From Blattamonas nauphoetae (taxonomy: Eukaryota > Preaxostyla > Oxymonadida), in the NCBI GenBank assembly GCA_033064195.1, contig JARBJD010000094.1, forward strand, positions 124,001 through 188,000: a stretch of 64,000 nt of DNA, read 5' to 3'. Below the pieces are notes generated by a model. It was not told the DNA's origin. It did not search any database and saw only the letters and a program-made list of their open reading frames with translations. Each line of letters starts with the position of its first letter. Within the stretch, counting starts at the first letter, position 1. Below, piece by piece: positions 30,241 through 43,100 of this stretch. A program made the position numbers and the translations under genes.

Positions 30241-33200
30241 ATGTCACTCTCCATTCTGTTCTTTTGTGTCATTTTAGTGTTTTCGTTCAACAATCACTCC
30301 ACGTATCCTGTTTCTCTCTCTACTCTCCTCGACGGCCATGTTTATAACCAAGACAATCCAAACATTCGTCAACTCCGTTTGGCGAATGCTGTGCACGAAG
30401 CGAGCATTTATCTAACCAACCAATTCGTCTCACTGATTGGCTACGCTGAAACAAGGATTCTTCCTTCTTCAATCGGGGTAGATCCACTCTTCACTCTTCA
30501 GAATTGTTCGTTTTCGCTGGAAAACTCGCAGCTGTTTCCTCACAACCATGTCTTCTGTCTCGACTCATCGTGCCTATCTCTCGTACAAGCGACGATTCAT
30601 GCCATCTCTCACTGTTCTCCGATATATTCATCCAATTCTCAAGTCATTCTTGACTCAATCACCATTTCCTCCCCAAGCCACTTTATCCCGTCTTTTGTGG
30701 AATGTAACGCAACCCCAAACGAAGTTACAGCATCCCAGATGCAAATTCGTGATCATATCGTCTCCCGAGAATCGCCAATCTTCGCGTCAGTTGACACCGC
30801 AATCGTCCGTGTTCTGAACAACCAGCTTACAAATCTGACTCAGCTTGGAGCAACAACAGCCAAACGCAGTTCTTCGCCTCTTGCCCAAACAATGATGTTG
30901 GGGAACACGATTTGTCGCGTGGAAAGTCCTCTTTACGGCTGTGTGATTGCAGACATCAACTCGGGTGGATCCTTCCTCATCCTCAACTCCACATTCACAT
31001 CATCAACTGCATCTTACACTGACCAGAAATATGTGCAAGGAAACAGGACCACCGTCAACACCGCCGAAACAACACTCTCGCTCACCCGCTGCACATTCAC
31101 AAGCTGTGTTTCGGGGTACAGAGGAGGGGGAGTGTACTATTGCCCGACTGGGGGAGCCCTCACTGTGACAGACTGCAAGTTCATCTCCTGCCAATCGACA
31201 GAAGATGGAGGGGCAATTCACTCGTTCAACACGATCAAAGCGAAGATATCGAACACTCTTTTCGATGCTTGTCGATCGCCAGGGTCTGCTGGTGGAGCTG
31301 TGATCAACGGTGCGACCCAATTATGCGAAATCACCTCGTCCAATTTCACTCAATGCTACGGAGGGCATGGGAGCGCGATTCATCGAAATGCACAATCTTC
31401 TTTGGATTCTCTGACACTCTTCAGTGATTGTCGTGTTGTGGGATGCATCAGCAAGACTAAAGCTAGTTTCGAAACAATTGGAGTCGTTGGTCCATGTATC
31501 CTTCTCACCCAAATCGGGCAATTGAATGCCCACAGCAATTTCTTCGCTCAAAATGAAGTTGGAACTGATCGAAATGTCATGCTTTTGTCTCAAGGGCAAC
31601 TTCGCAGCCTTGATGTCGCCACGAACACATTCAAAGACAACACCGTTCTTACGATCGGAGACGAGTCCCCAGAAGCTCCTTTTGATTTTTTGGAAACTCT
31701 ATCACCAGCTATCACCCTTTCCCGTCCTTGGGTGTTGTCAGGCTCACGGTTTTCGACCACCAAAGATCACGACCCTCTTTCGGATTCAGGAAGCCCAATT
31801 CACACGTGCCTCGATCCTTCCCAAACGTCAGTCACCTTTACAGCTCCATCCTCATATTCGTATCCTTATTTGTTTCACGTGGCTCTAAAGGCACAGTTAA
31901 CCATCTCTCAGCCTTTCACGATATCTTTGAAGGATTGTCCGTCAGTCGGGATCTGTTCGGTTTCTGAAGGTGCTTCAGCAACAATCTCCGTTCACTCTCT
32001 CACCGCTTCCACGTCTCACACCAATTCACACTTGTTTGATATCGAACACGCCAAATTCACATTACAAGATACAACTCTCCCAACTCTTGTGTTCGCATCC
32101 AAATCAGTGCTGAATGTGAATGGAACTTCGACTGTGCTCGTCTCGCGTGTCACCACCTCTTCCATCACCCAATCATCGCCCTCTGCTGAGGGAGGGTGTT
32201 TTCTGTGCGTAGAAGGTCACTCGACAGCAACGATTACAATCTCCGATTCACAGTTTGGAGATTGCTCGACGGGAGGACAGGGTGGATGGGGAAGATGTGA
32301 TTTTGGGGCAGATGGACGACTGATCATCAAAGAAAGTTCGTTTGGACTGAACAGTGCTGAAGAAAGAAGCAGACATCTGTTTGTCTCCCATCCAAACCTG
32401 AACATCGTTGTCCAAAGTGTGGACTGGACCGCTTTCGGAGTTCCCACCGAGCTCCCTGAAACAAAGGAGGAGACAGATGCTCTGCTTGGATTGGTGTTTG
32501 GGAAAGAATCGGACGTGTCATTTGGATCGATTCTGTTGTATGTGTTCCCTCACTCCGCCAGCGACGACTCTGTGCATGTTCACTCGTCTGGGCATTCGCA
32601 CTCGAAATGTGGGAAGCAGCAGCTGCCGTGTCTGACATTGAAGGACTCCGTGAAAGCAGTGAAGGGTGAGCAGGGGATTGTGTTGGACACCAACCTGACT
32701 CTTTCGAATGACGTTTTGATAGTTAAAACAACAGTAGAGATCACGTGTTCCACAATTCAAACAACGATTCTGACACTTGCCTCGTCGAGCTCGTTCGTTG
32801 TGGAAGAAGACAGTCTCACGTTCTCGTTGATCACACTCCACCTCGATTCCACTCTCTCGTCGACACCATTTGTGGTGTGTGGTGGATATCTGATTCTGAC
32901 CGCCACGTCAACCATAACACACTCCGGCACTTCCCTCGCTCCCACACTCCTCCCAAAGGGGCTCTTTCATGTGACGTCTGGTTCGTTTTCGATTGTTGGA
33001 ACTGAATCGAAAGTTCACACCTTCGAATTCTTCACGTTTTCGTCTGCGGATGGATGTGTTGTGTGTGTGGACAGTGGAGACGACCCAACCACTGTCCTTC
33101 CCTCACTCGATATGCGTTTCTGTGAATTCATCTCTTGCCATGGAGGATCAACTGGAGGGATTGCTCTGATTGGGGAGAGAGGAGGGACAGTGCAACTGTG

Positions 33201-36200
33201 TGACTGTTTCTTCAAAGAGAACGAGGGATCGCTGTCGATGGATGTGTTTGCAAATGGAAGTTGGGCGATGTCACTGTCATCCTCGACCGTGGAACGCTGC
33301 TTTTCTGAGAGCATGCTGAACCATCTGGTTGTGGGAGACTCGCCAGCAAATGATCTGCTCCCGTTCTCGATTCTTTTGGTGAATGCTGACGAGAACGACG
33401 ACGTCAAGTGTGATCAGCCGACAGTTGCATGTTCCTCGATCGTTGAGAGTTTGAAGCACTGCAAACAGCAAGAACTGACAGACAACAAGGAATTCGCACT
33501 GCGTGGAATCCGAATGGTTGGGAACTTGACGGAAACCCAAACCATTTCGGTTTTGAACAAGAGAGTGACGATTGATGCGTCGATAGCGAATTCTGTGCTG
33601 TCGTGGAATCCATCAACATCGATGTCTCTCCTGACTGTCTCGACCGGATCAGCGACTCTGACCGGATTCGCTCTGATCCATGACAAACCACTGACAACGA
33701 CACCGATGCTCACATTGAATGGTGCTGGAGTTCTCACTCTCGATGGAATTGAGCTGGATGGAAGACAAACGTCGTATTCTTCGAAACTGATCTCCAACAT
33801 TGGTGGCACACTGACACTCACCTCTGTCACCATCTCGAACATCAATTTGCCGAACAGCGCTCTGATTGAGGCAAGCGGGAATGTTTTCATGAACAACTGT
33901 GGCTTCTCGAACATTGTGAGGGACGAGAAAGAAGCCAGTGTCCTCGCTTATGATGTTTCACCGCTCTTCACAATCAAAGTCACCAACACGCTGTTCACGA
34001 ACTGCAAAGGTGGAGATGAGGATCGCTGGATATGCCTCGCCTCTCCGACTCCATTCGCATTCTCTTCGTCCGACTGGGAAGGAACGTTCTCTTCTGATTC
34101 ACCTCGATTGGGAGTGACGGTGAAAGGGTGGAATGCTTCGTGGAGTTCGGAGCACCAACTGTTCTCACTGCTGTATCTGATTTTCCCTTCGAGTGGATCT
34201 CTGATTGTTGTGTCGTCGCCAGCGAATGTTGGAGATCATCCTCTTTGTGGAAGCATGGAAATGGCTTGCCAAACAGTGGAGAAAGGAGTGGAATTGACGG
34301 GAATCAGAACTGTGGAGATTTCAGTTTCGGCTGTTCTGTCGAGTGTGTTGTCAGTTGGTCACTCGTCTCTGTCAGTGCATGGTCGAAATGGAAAGGGCTC
34401 GCTGTGCTTCTCTGGGCTTGGTCAGATTGTGAGTTTGGAAGAATCAGATGCTGGCGAAGTGATTCTTTCGAAGCTGACACTCGACGCATCTTCTTCGACA
34501 CTCACCGAATCGTCGCTGATTGTGGTCGGAAGTTGCTTGCTCGATGTTTCTAGCTGTACTCTCATCTCATCGAAGAACATCACATGTGGAGTATTTTCTG
34601 TTCAAGGCAGTTTAAATCTCAATTTATTCACTCTCACCGGCATCAACTTCTCCACCACGCCGTTCCGCTTCGACTCCGCTGAGAACATATCCCTCTCAAG
34701 GTTCACCGCCGATTCCTGCCATTTGGACACGCTCATAGATGCCATCAACACGTCAGTACTGACAATCGAAGTTGCATCATTCACTGGGATCACCCAACAC
34801 ATTGAAAAGAACACCGCTGAAGGGGAAATATGTGGATGGGAGACAGGAATGGTGTCACTGCGGAACACGACATGCAAACTGCAATCGGTGCTGATGACGG
34901 ATCTGGACGATGGAGGAGTGATGGTTCGAGATTCGCAACTGACGATTGACTCGAGCACATTCCACGACAACACGCCGAATGACGAAGTGTTCAGATCCGC
35001 GCGAAAGAACATTGGCTGTGTTGGGGAGAGCAAGATTGTGGTTGGGAGTCTTTCAGGAGGCGATGGGAGTGGTGATGAATCGATGTGGATCTATTCGGAT
35101 GCGTCGTGTGAGGTGTGGAAGAACAAGACTCGCTTGCTGTCACCGTTCTTTGTTCCCACTCTGAACACGCCAGCATCGAAAGTGGAGGAAGTGAAGGACA
35201 AGACGAACAAGTCATTCTCGCTGAAGATTGTTGGATCGCTTCTGATTCCGTGTGATCTGAAGCTTCGTGTGTTCGAAGTTGGACGAGAGGTTGAGAAGAA
35301 CTCTCATTCGATTGATCTTTCTGAGGTCACGACCATCTCTGAGTGGAACGAAACATCAATATCGCTGTCTCTCCCGTTCTCTTCAATTCCTCTTCAGTCT
35401 GATCTGGAATGGCGTTGTCAGTTGGAATATGGATTTGGAGCGAGAACTGAAAACTGGATCCGCTTGAAACTGAGTCTGTCGGATGAGAGGAAGGCGCGAG
35501 CACTAAGCACGATGAAGTGGCTGGGACCAGTGTTGGGAGGAGTGTTCGGACTTCTCGTGCTGTTCGTTGTGATCGTTATCGTTTTGTGTGTGAGACGTCG
35601 AAAACAAAAGCCAGAAGAGAAACAAGAAGAACTGACTCCAGTTGACGAAGAGAAGATCGCAATTGAGGATTGCGTTGGAGGGAACCCGTTGGGAGCGACA
35701 GACAATATGATCATAGCAGTGGAGTCTGTGGAAGGAAACACGACTCTTTCAGAGGACACAGGACTAGCGATGAACGAGAAGCCGTCTTTTGACCGAAGAG
35801 TGCAAGGTGAGATGATTGAGGCACTGTCGCTGTCGAACTGTGTTGACATTGTGCGAGTGAACAAGCTGGACACACTGTACCGTCGTCTTCATTCACCTGA
35901 CGCTGACAAGACGAACATCCGTCGAAATGAGCTTCAGAAGCAATTGGCAAAAGGGATGGCTCAGCTGATGAAAGCTGATCCTCATTCGGAGTCGTTCACC
36001 AAACTCTCCTCGCATTGGATTCTTCTGTCGAACGAGCGAGTTGTCGTGAAATTGAGGGACGATGCTCCTCCTCCCTTCTCCCGCCCTCTTCCCACACATC
36101 CAGAGACAAATATATCGTTGAACAATCATTCTGTGGAAGGAGGAAATGTGACGTCATTCACGTCAGGAAATGTTCAGAACGGGACAAAAAACGAGGATCT

Positions 36201-36552
36201 GACCGTTCGATGGCAAGCGCCGGAGCAGGCTGACACGAACAAATTCATTGATGTTCACAAGGCGGCAGTTTTTAGGCTTGGCCTCGTCTTGTGGGAAATC
36301 GAGACTGGTCTTGTACCGTTTAGCGAGACGGATGCAGTGAATGCGAATCGGTCGCTGTGTTCGGGAATGCTTCCGAAGATGGAAACAATCACTGAGAAGA
36401 GTTTTGTGGATCTGATCGCGTCGTGTTTGAGTGTGAACCCAGCTGACCGTCCATCGTTTGATTCAGTTGCAGAATTCTTTGATGGAAAAGGCGAGAAGGG
36501 CAGTGAGAAGAAAGAAGAAGTTCAGCGGACTCAGGAAAGACCCTCCAACTAA
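30241..36552 (+). CDS. Beta-helix receptor with transmembrane segment and degenerate kinase domain
   Basis: A single exon of 2,103 residues. The start at 30241 gives a signal peptide (MSLSILFFCVILVFSF). Residues about 20-1750 are beta-helix repeats (FTSCVSGYRGGGVYYC, FISCQSTEDGGAIHS, FISCHGGSTGGIAL). One membrane segment lies near residues 1760-1785 (LGGVFGLLVLFVVIVIVLCV), followed by RRRK. The cytoplasmic end, about 1850-2095, aligns with a protein-kinase domain: KQLAKGMAQLMKA where kinases have their αE helix, then FTKLSSHWILLS where HRD should be and VVVKLRDD where DFG should be, then RWQAPEQ for APE, KAAVFRLGLVLWEIETGLVP for αF, and NPADRPSFDSV. The catalytic Asp and the DFG Asp are absent, so it is a predicted pseudokinase. 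It ends TAA. The N-lobe is not recognisable. Confidence 0.85.
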   Translation: MSLSILFFCVILVFSFNNHSTYPVSLSTLLDGHVYNQDNPNIRQLRLANAVHEASIYLTNQFVSLIGYAETRILPSSIGVDPLFTLQNCSFSLENSQLFPHNHVFCLDSSCLSLVQATIHAISHCSPIYSSNSQVILDSITISSPSHFIPSFVECNATPNEVTASQMQIRDHIVSRESPIFASVDTAIVRVLNNQLTNLTQLGATTAKRSSSPLAQTMMLGNTICRVESPLYGCVIADINSGGSFLILNSTFTSSTASYTDQKYVQGNRTTVNTAETTLSLTRCTFTSCVSGYRGGGVYYCPTGGALTVTDCKFISCQSTEDGGAIHSFNTIKAKISNTLFDACRSPGSAGGAVINGATQLCEITSSNFTQCYGGHGSAIHRNAQSSLDSLTLFSDCRVVGCISKTKASFETIGVVGPCILLTQIGQLNAHSNFFAQNEVGTDRNVMLLSQGQLRSLDVATNTFKDNTVLTIGDESPEAPFDFLETLSPAITLSRPWVLSGSRFSTTKDHDPLSDSGSPIHTCLDPSQTSVTFTAPSSYSYPYLFHVALKAQLTISQPFTISLKDCPSVGICSVSEGASATISVHSLTASTSHTNSHLFDIEHAKFTLQDTTLPTLVFASKSVLNVNGTSTVLVSRVTTSSITQSSPSAEGGCFLCVEGHSTATITISDSQFGDCSTGGQGGWGRCDFGADGRLIIKESSFGLNSAEERSRHLFVSHPNLNIVVQSVDWTAFGVPTELPETKEETDALLGLVFGKESDVSFGSILLYVFPHSASDDSVHVHSSGHSHSKCGKQQLPCLTLKDSVKAVKGEQGIVLDTNLTLSNDVLIVKTTVEITCSTIQTTILTLASSSSFVVEEDSLTFSLITLHLDSTLSSTPFVVCGGYLILTATSTITHSGTSLAPTLLPKGLFHVTSGSFSIVGTESKVHTFEFFTFSSADGCVVCVDSGDDPTTVLPSLDMRFCEFISCHGGSTGGIALIGERGGTVQLCDCFFKENEGSLSMDVFANGSWAMSLSSSTVERCFSESMLNHLVVGDSPANDLLPFSILLVNADENDDVKCDQPTVACSSIVESLKHCKQQELTDNKEFALRGIRMVGNLTETQTISVLNKRVTIDASIANSVLSWNPSTSMSLLTVSTGSATLTGFALIHDKPLTTTPMLTLNGAGVLTLDGIELDGRQTSYSSKLISNIGGTLTLTSVTISNINLPNSALIEASGNVFMNNCGFSNIVRDEKEASVLAYDVSPLFTIKVTNTLFTNCKGGDEDRWICLASPTPFAFSSSDWEGTFSSDSPRLGVTVKGWNASWSSEHQLFSLLYLIFPSSGSLIVVSSPANVGDHPLCGSMEMACQTVEKGVELTGIRTVEISVSAVLSSVLSVGHSSLSVHGRNGKGSLCFSGLGQIVSLEESDAGEVILSKLTLDASSSTLTESSLIVVGSCLLDVSSCTLISSKNITCGVFSVQGSLNLNLFTLTGINFSTTPFRFDSAENISLSRFTADSCHLDTLIDAINTSVLTIEVASFTGITQHIEKNTAEGEICGWETGMVSLRNTTCKLQSVLMTDLDDGGVMVRDSQLTIDSSTFHDNTPNDEVFRSARKNIGCVGESKIVVGSLSGGDGSGDESMWIYSDASCEVWKNKTRLLSPFFVPTLNTPASKVEEVKDKTNKSFSLKIVGSLLIPCDLKLRVFEVGREVEKNSHSIDLSEVTTISEWNETSISLSLPFSSIPLQSDLEWRCQLEYGFGARTENWIRLKLSLSDERKARALSTMKWLGPVLGGVFGLLVLFVVIVIVLCVRRRKQKPEEKQEELTPVDEEKIAIEDCVGGNPLGATDNMIIAVESVEGNTTLSEDTGLAMNEKPSFDRRVQGEMIEALSLSNCVDIVRVNKLDTLYRRLHSPDADKTNIRRNELQKQLAKGMAQLMKADPHSESFTKLSSHWILLSNERVVVKLRDDAPPPFSRPLPTHPETNISLNNHSVEGGNVTSFTSGNVQNGTKNEDLTVRWQAPEQADTNKFIDVHKAAVFRLGLVLWEIETGLVPFSETDAVNANRSLCSGMLPKMETITEKSFVDLIASCLSVNPADRPSFDSVAEFFDGKGEKGSEKKEEVQRTQERPSN

Positions 36553-37186
36553 TTTTTCATCATTAAAGCAAAGCACTATGAGCCGACTCAACCTTTCTTC
36601 GTCTCCCACATTTCCTGATTTGGATTCGAGAACATTTCACCAATTATCCATTTATCATGCCAACCACTCTACTATCTCACACACTTCACCTCCCACCATC
36701 ACACTCCCACAACAACAACGCACTAAAGCATTTCACTTACTCTGACTGGATTAGAATCAACATCGTCTCACTCTGGTCGTTCACCATTTCACAGAAATGA
36801 CACAGTGCCTCTTTGATCAAGTCGTATTTGTCCATTTCACTGTTCTATCTATCTAGACTCAGCTGTCTTAATTTTCACTTCTCGAATCTTGATTCTTCAC
36901 GTGTCAGCTCTCATGTCATTTCATCATTGTCTGACCATCTTGTTTTTGTTTGTGTCTTTTGTTTCATTCTGTCTTCATGACGCACATCGTTCTTATCGAT
37001 TCACTCATCTCGAGTGAGCTTGGGCACTTCTCACCTTCCGTTTCCACCATCACTCCCGCACAATCACTTCACTGGAGTTGATCAATGAATTATCCCTTTT
37101 CTGAATTCGATTCTGATACATTCATCGTTCTGAAAACATCGACAAGTGATCATGCCCTTTCTTCGGTTTATCTTCCTCTCGATTCA
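36553..37186. other. Intergenic, 634 bp
   Basis: This lies between two beta-helix receptor genes on the same strand. It is AT-rich, with many TCAC/CATT runs. I see no coding frame, RNA gene or element; it should contain the 3' end of the first gene and the promoter of the next. Confidence 0.5.
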
Positions 37187-40100
37187 ATGATGTTAGGCTT
37201 CTTCATCTTGCTTCATCCTCTTCTTCTTGTGTCATCCTCACCTGGGCTGTCTCATGATGTATTTGTTGACCTGAGAACAGAAATCGACAGTTTCCAAAAC
37301 AATCGAAATGATCTTTCGAATGAAAATGTGATTCGCCTTGGAAACAAGCTTTATCACACCGAATCACTAATTTTCACGAGCATCTGCATGAATCTGGTTG
37401 GCGAAGACGGCACCAAACTCGTTCATTCTTCAAGTCTCTCTCTGAACACAAACACGCGAAATGGAGACTCATGGAGGACAACGGATCACAAGATGGGCAT
37501 GGGAAGCATTCTTATTTTGCAGAACTCGTCGATGGGTTTGGAGTCTATTTGGATGACAATGAACGAAAACACCAAATCATCTCTTTCTCCACACAGACAC
37601 TCTTACTCATCTGGACACACACACCACCTCTCAACTATTGTTGGATCGGAGCTATCCCTGACCAGTTGTAAGTTGACAGTTTCATCAGAGTCGTCTGGAT
37701 TCTTGATTGGAAGTGATCCTTCATTTGGTGAGGAATCATCGATATCTCTGCAACGATGCCAGATATTTGGGAAGGACAGGAATATAAGACCATTGACGAA
37801 GATTCTGTCATCTGGATTGTCGTCATCAGTGATACTGTCGGTGTCTTCGTTATCACTGGATTCTTTTGGGATTGTTTGTGGGAATAGTCTGTTGTTTGAT
37901 GTCTGCTCTTCGAAGAGTGGAGATATTCGGAATTGCGAAGTATTGTCATCTCTCACCTCATCGTCGTTCCGCAATCTGACATCGACTCGAAATGATGACC
38001 TTCAGATGCCCTCTCGACTTTGCCAACAGTCTCACGGGTTGACCATCTCCGAAACAGTTGGGGCGCTTCAAGGAACAGTTCTTCACGACCACAATTTTGG
38101 AGGATCTCATCTTTGCCGCAACTCCACTTTCTCTGCTTGCCGTTCCTCGTATCCGACTTTTCCAGACTTCACTGCATCCCGCGGACTTTCTCGTTTCTTT
38201 GTGGATCTCAACCAGCACAAATTGTCTTCATATGACTTTGTTGGTCAAATTACTGATCGACACACATTTTGGTCACAAATCGTTTCATACATAGAGCAAC
38301 CTGAACAATACGTGTTTCCAACACCATACACACCAATCACATTCACCGATTGCACATTCACCGACTTGAAAGACGAGACGGAAGACAAGACGGAAGAGGA
38401 GATGTCTGCAGGAGGAGGGGCTCTTCATTTCTACACGTCATCTCCCCTCCTCGTGAAAGGCTGCTCGTTCACAAATTGTGTGACAACGCATGAAAGCGGA
38501 GGAGCGATTTTTATTCAAGATGAATGGATGTCCCAGCCCGACCAGGCCAGAATCGAATCGAGCACGTTCAAAGATTGCTCGTCTCTGTCTGGCGATGGAG
38601 GAGGACTCTGTGTCACTCAATCGGTGAAAATCGAACTCGTCTCGTCCACTTTCGAGAATTGCTCTGCGGTGACTGGAAGTGGAGGAGGCGTTGATGCTGA
38701 ACGTTGTGCTGTGTCTCTCTCGACCTTCAAAGACAACAAAGCACAGACAGGCGGAGGGTTGGCGTGCTCGAGTGGGCTCACCATTCATTTCTGTCATTTC
38801 GAAGGAAACCAAGCCACAAGTGATCCTGATTTCACCGAGGACCAGACTGAACACGTCTTTCCCTTGTTCGGCATCTCCTTCTCCGATGCACATTGGGAAG
38901 CTCAATCTGGCCTTGTGTTTGTTCGGAGCGACGGGACAGACACTGTCCCCTGCACACTCGACGAGCCGTGTTCTCTCCTCTCCACTGCAGTCGGTCTCAC
39001 TTCTTCTGACGGCTCTGTTGAAGTCCAGGTTGGCACAGGCTCGTTTGGATCAGCGACAGTCTCCAGCACCCAGAAACTCACTCTGAACGGCTTCTTCACT
39101 GAGGCAGACCATCAAACGACACCTCCAACGACATCATTCTCGATCGAAGTGAAAGACGATTCAAGCTTGACTATCGACACGTTCACATTCTCTCCTCTCG
39201 AAGGCCTGTCTCTCGTGACCATCACGTCAGATGCAACAGGCGCTAAAGTCGACATGACACATCTCCGCCTCTCGGACTCTGGAATCACAGCCATCCCGTT
39301 CGATTTTCGAGCAGGGACAGTAACTCTGCAGTGTTCGTGTTTTGAATCTCTGTCAGACATTCAATGCTCTCTCATTTCTGTTGCTGGATCGACTTCTCTG
39401 ACAATCTCCGCGTGTATGTTTATGGACATCGAGATCGAGGCAAGTATGATAACCGTTAACGGTGGAATTCTCGAAGTCGACGGCACATATTTCAGACGCA
39501 TCACTCGAACTGAAGGCACAGGATCAGCTGCGATCGATGCGAAGAATCCACAATCTCTAATAATTCACGCGTCTTTCTGCCACTGTCACTCTGTCGAGGG
39601 TGTGGCTGGTGCTCTCACCATCGACAGCTCGGAAGTCCCGTTCGACGCAGAGTTTGCAGTTCTCATGATCGGGAACAAAGGTAAGGACGATGAAACGGCA
39701 CATGACATCCTTTTCTCAGGTGTCACACAGGAAGATTTGTCAGCAAGTTCTTTATCTTCGTCCAGTGATCAGCCCCAAATCACAAGCGATGACACCCTTG
39801 AAGTCACGTTCCAAAGGATCAAGAATCTCACTGTTGTTGAAGACGAAGTGATCGCAGACCTTCTGGCTTCTGGTGAGCACACCATCTCAGTGCAGAGTTT
39901 GGAATCGACGGACTTGTCTGTGTTGATGGATCAGAGCTCTTTTAACCTTACACTCTCAACATCAACACAGTGCGTGCTCACATTCTCCCCATTCCATATT
40001 CAAAGCGGCAGAGTTGAAATCCACAGCTTGAAGTGGGACATCAGGCCGATTCTCACTCAGTCGAACAAGACAGATGAAACTCTCATCCGAATCACTTCCG

Positions 40101-43100
40101 AAAATGGGGACGATACTTATCTCACAATCGACTCTGTTCGAATCCTTCTCAACACGCAACACACAGCTCCAATGATCACAGTTGATGCTCAATCGTCTTT
40201 CGAATTGGTGTACTCTTCCGTTTCATCGAATGGTGGAGTGTCTCAAAGACCCTTCGCGAGATCAGAGGGTCGCATTATCCTCAATGGAGTTTTATTCATC
40301 GACATATCGTTTGATGGCTGCTCGTGCATCGAAACAACAGGTGGAACGGTGACGTCCGAACACGGCAATGAATTTTTATTCACTGGAATCCATTCACTTT
40401 CAACAAACGTCGACGGAGCATTTCTCAATGCTAATAACACCATCATCAGCATTGAAACAACAACCATGATTGATTGCCATGCGAGGAACGGAGGAGCGAT
40501 CTTCACGACTGATTGCGAAGTTGATTTCGAAGCGTTTTTCATCGATTGCTCAGCTGAAGAACGTGGAGGTGGATTTTGCTCTGAGTATTCCAATTCCCTC
40601 TCACAGCAGACACAGTTTAACTCATCGGCTTCTTTTGTGAACTGCCATGCCAAGTCTGGAGGAGGGTTCTTCATCACTCTGACGCTGATGGTGGAAGTCT
40701 CCATCCAATCAAACATGCACAGTCCATTTTTAGGACACGACATAACCTTCCCCTTATTCGAAGGGTGCTCGGCCGAGAAAGGGGCAGGAGGGTATCTCGA
40801 TGGGGAAATTGATCCATCGAAAGAGTTCTACATCTTCTCATACGACTTAGTCAATGACGGCGCGCCTTGTAAAGGCTCAGACTTCTTCATCACACAATCA
40901 CTCGCTGAGTCCATCATTGAGAAAGGTGACCCCCTGTCATTCTGTTTCGCGAACGACGGTTCGCTTAGCAGTCGCTCAGAAAGTGACGATGGACCATACA
41001 AACACGTCGAAGTGGAAGGATATCCACAACACTCCTTCAACTTTGAACTCCCAAACATTGTTGTTGATGATGATGAAAGCACATTCGATTTGGATGGTTG
41101 CATTCAGATTTCCTTCACGTCTTCCTGCAACTCCCTCAACCATATCATCGACAGATTCCACACTCAGACAGACAATGGACGATTCCTTCAAGTTCCCATC
41201 GGACTTCAGAACAAAATGTTCCTCTTTGAAACTGCTCGTGTGACGCAGCAATCAATCAAACTGATTCTTGGTTCCATTGAGGGGTATAGTCCAGAAAGCA
41301 CAAAGATAGCGTTTGGAAACAACCCCAAGGAAGATACCACAGTTTTCGTTGTCGTTGACACTTCAGGTTCTGTTGAGCTTTCGGAGCTGAAAGTTGATTG
41401 GGCTGAGGATCTCTCGCTGTGTCAACTGGTCGACAGAACAGCATCGATGTCGATTTTGGGAAGCGAGATCAAGATTGCGTCTGCCCTCTCCATCCCTCTC
41501 ATCGCATGTGAAGCTGGCACGCTCGTCATCTCTGATTCATCGATCTCGTCCACCACTTCTGACACTTTCAACCTTCCTCTCGTTCTTTCAGGGCTGTCCA
41601 CATCATATGCGTCGAACTCGGCCCAGAGTGAGATGATTGTTGAGATGAGTGGAGTTGAGTTCAAAGATCTGACGATGAAGGAGGAAGTTGGAGTTGTGGA
41701 GTTGAACGATGCGGATCACATCAAACTGTCCCATCCTGGCTTTGATAACGTGAAACTCTCGAATGGTAAAGAGGCAGTTCGGATTGTGGTGAGAGGACGA
41801 GACTTGTGGAAAACGATCGATCCAGCCGCCTTTTCTGGTTTCCCCCAACGTGGCACTCCAGAAATCGACATTCTTTATCAATCACTGGATCCTAACGAGG
41901 AAGGCCGCGCGTTCCACACACCCACTCTTCTTGTCTATCTCTTCGCATACACCGCTCAGCTGCTCCACGTGAAGTCAAGTGGGAAAGATGTGATGGGTTG
42001 TGGGGATGCTGTTCTGTCGTGCTTCAGTTTAGATGAGGCAGATTCGCATCTCGAAGTTGGATTCCCGTCTGTCGTAACTGTCATCGATTCTGCTCAACTC
42101 TCATCCCAACTGGACCTAGTGCAGGATCAGACCAAGATCTCGGCGAAAGGAAGTGCATCTTCGATTGAAGTTGCTGCGACTGGTTCGCTGATCAATCACA
42201 AAACTGGAAGTGTTGCTCATTTTCTGGAACTCGTCCATCTCTCGTTCGTTCTGTCTTCTGGTCGCTCGAATGCGCTTCTTCAGTCGACGAGTGGGACGCT
42301 GATTGTGACTGACTGCTCATTTTCGTGGTCGTCTGAGTTGGAGAGTGAGCTTGCGTTGATTTCTGGAGGACGTATGAGGTTGATTGATGTGAACATGACT
42401 CAACTCGAATCGTCCATTCCTCTGTTTCGTTTTGTTGGGGATGAGACGACACAACCGGCAGCCTCAATCGAGAATTGCCATTTCTCTTCTTCTCCTTCTC
42501 ACACGCGATCGAGAAATGATGACTCAGACATCTGTTGGTGGAATTCGTCTTTGATTTGGGTTTCGAAGAGCACGCTGGATGTGTCATCGTCGTCGTTCTC
42601 CGACATTGAGAATGGAGGAATTATGGTTGTGAACGGGACAGTGAGTGTGTATGACACTCGATTCGAGAGATCTCAGAAAGAAGGGAGTGGAAGTGTGAAT
42701 CGATTTGGATCATTGAATCGAAACATTTTGTGTTCAGTCGGAAGTTTGATTCTATTGAAGTCGACGTCAGTTGAGACAGCAGTGTCGACATCACTTTGGA
42801 TCAACGCCGACTCGTCTTGTGTTGTTCGTGACAGCACAGATCTGGACATTTCAAATCCATTCTTCGTCCCTTCACTCGTTGTATCATCGTGTTCCGCCTC
42901 GTTTGACAAGCAGACATCAGAATATTCCGTGATTGTGGTTGGGAAAGAATTGATTCCTTGTGGTCTTTCGTTGATTGTTCGTGAGAACACGACATCAGGA
43001 ACGCCTTCATCAGTTCCATTTGGAATGGATCGACTTGAATTTGTTGACGAAACGAATGTGTCTGTTTCGATCTCGAATTCTGAATTGTCGAATTTGGATT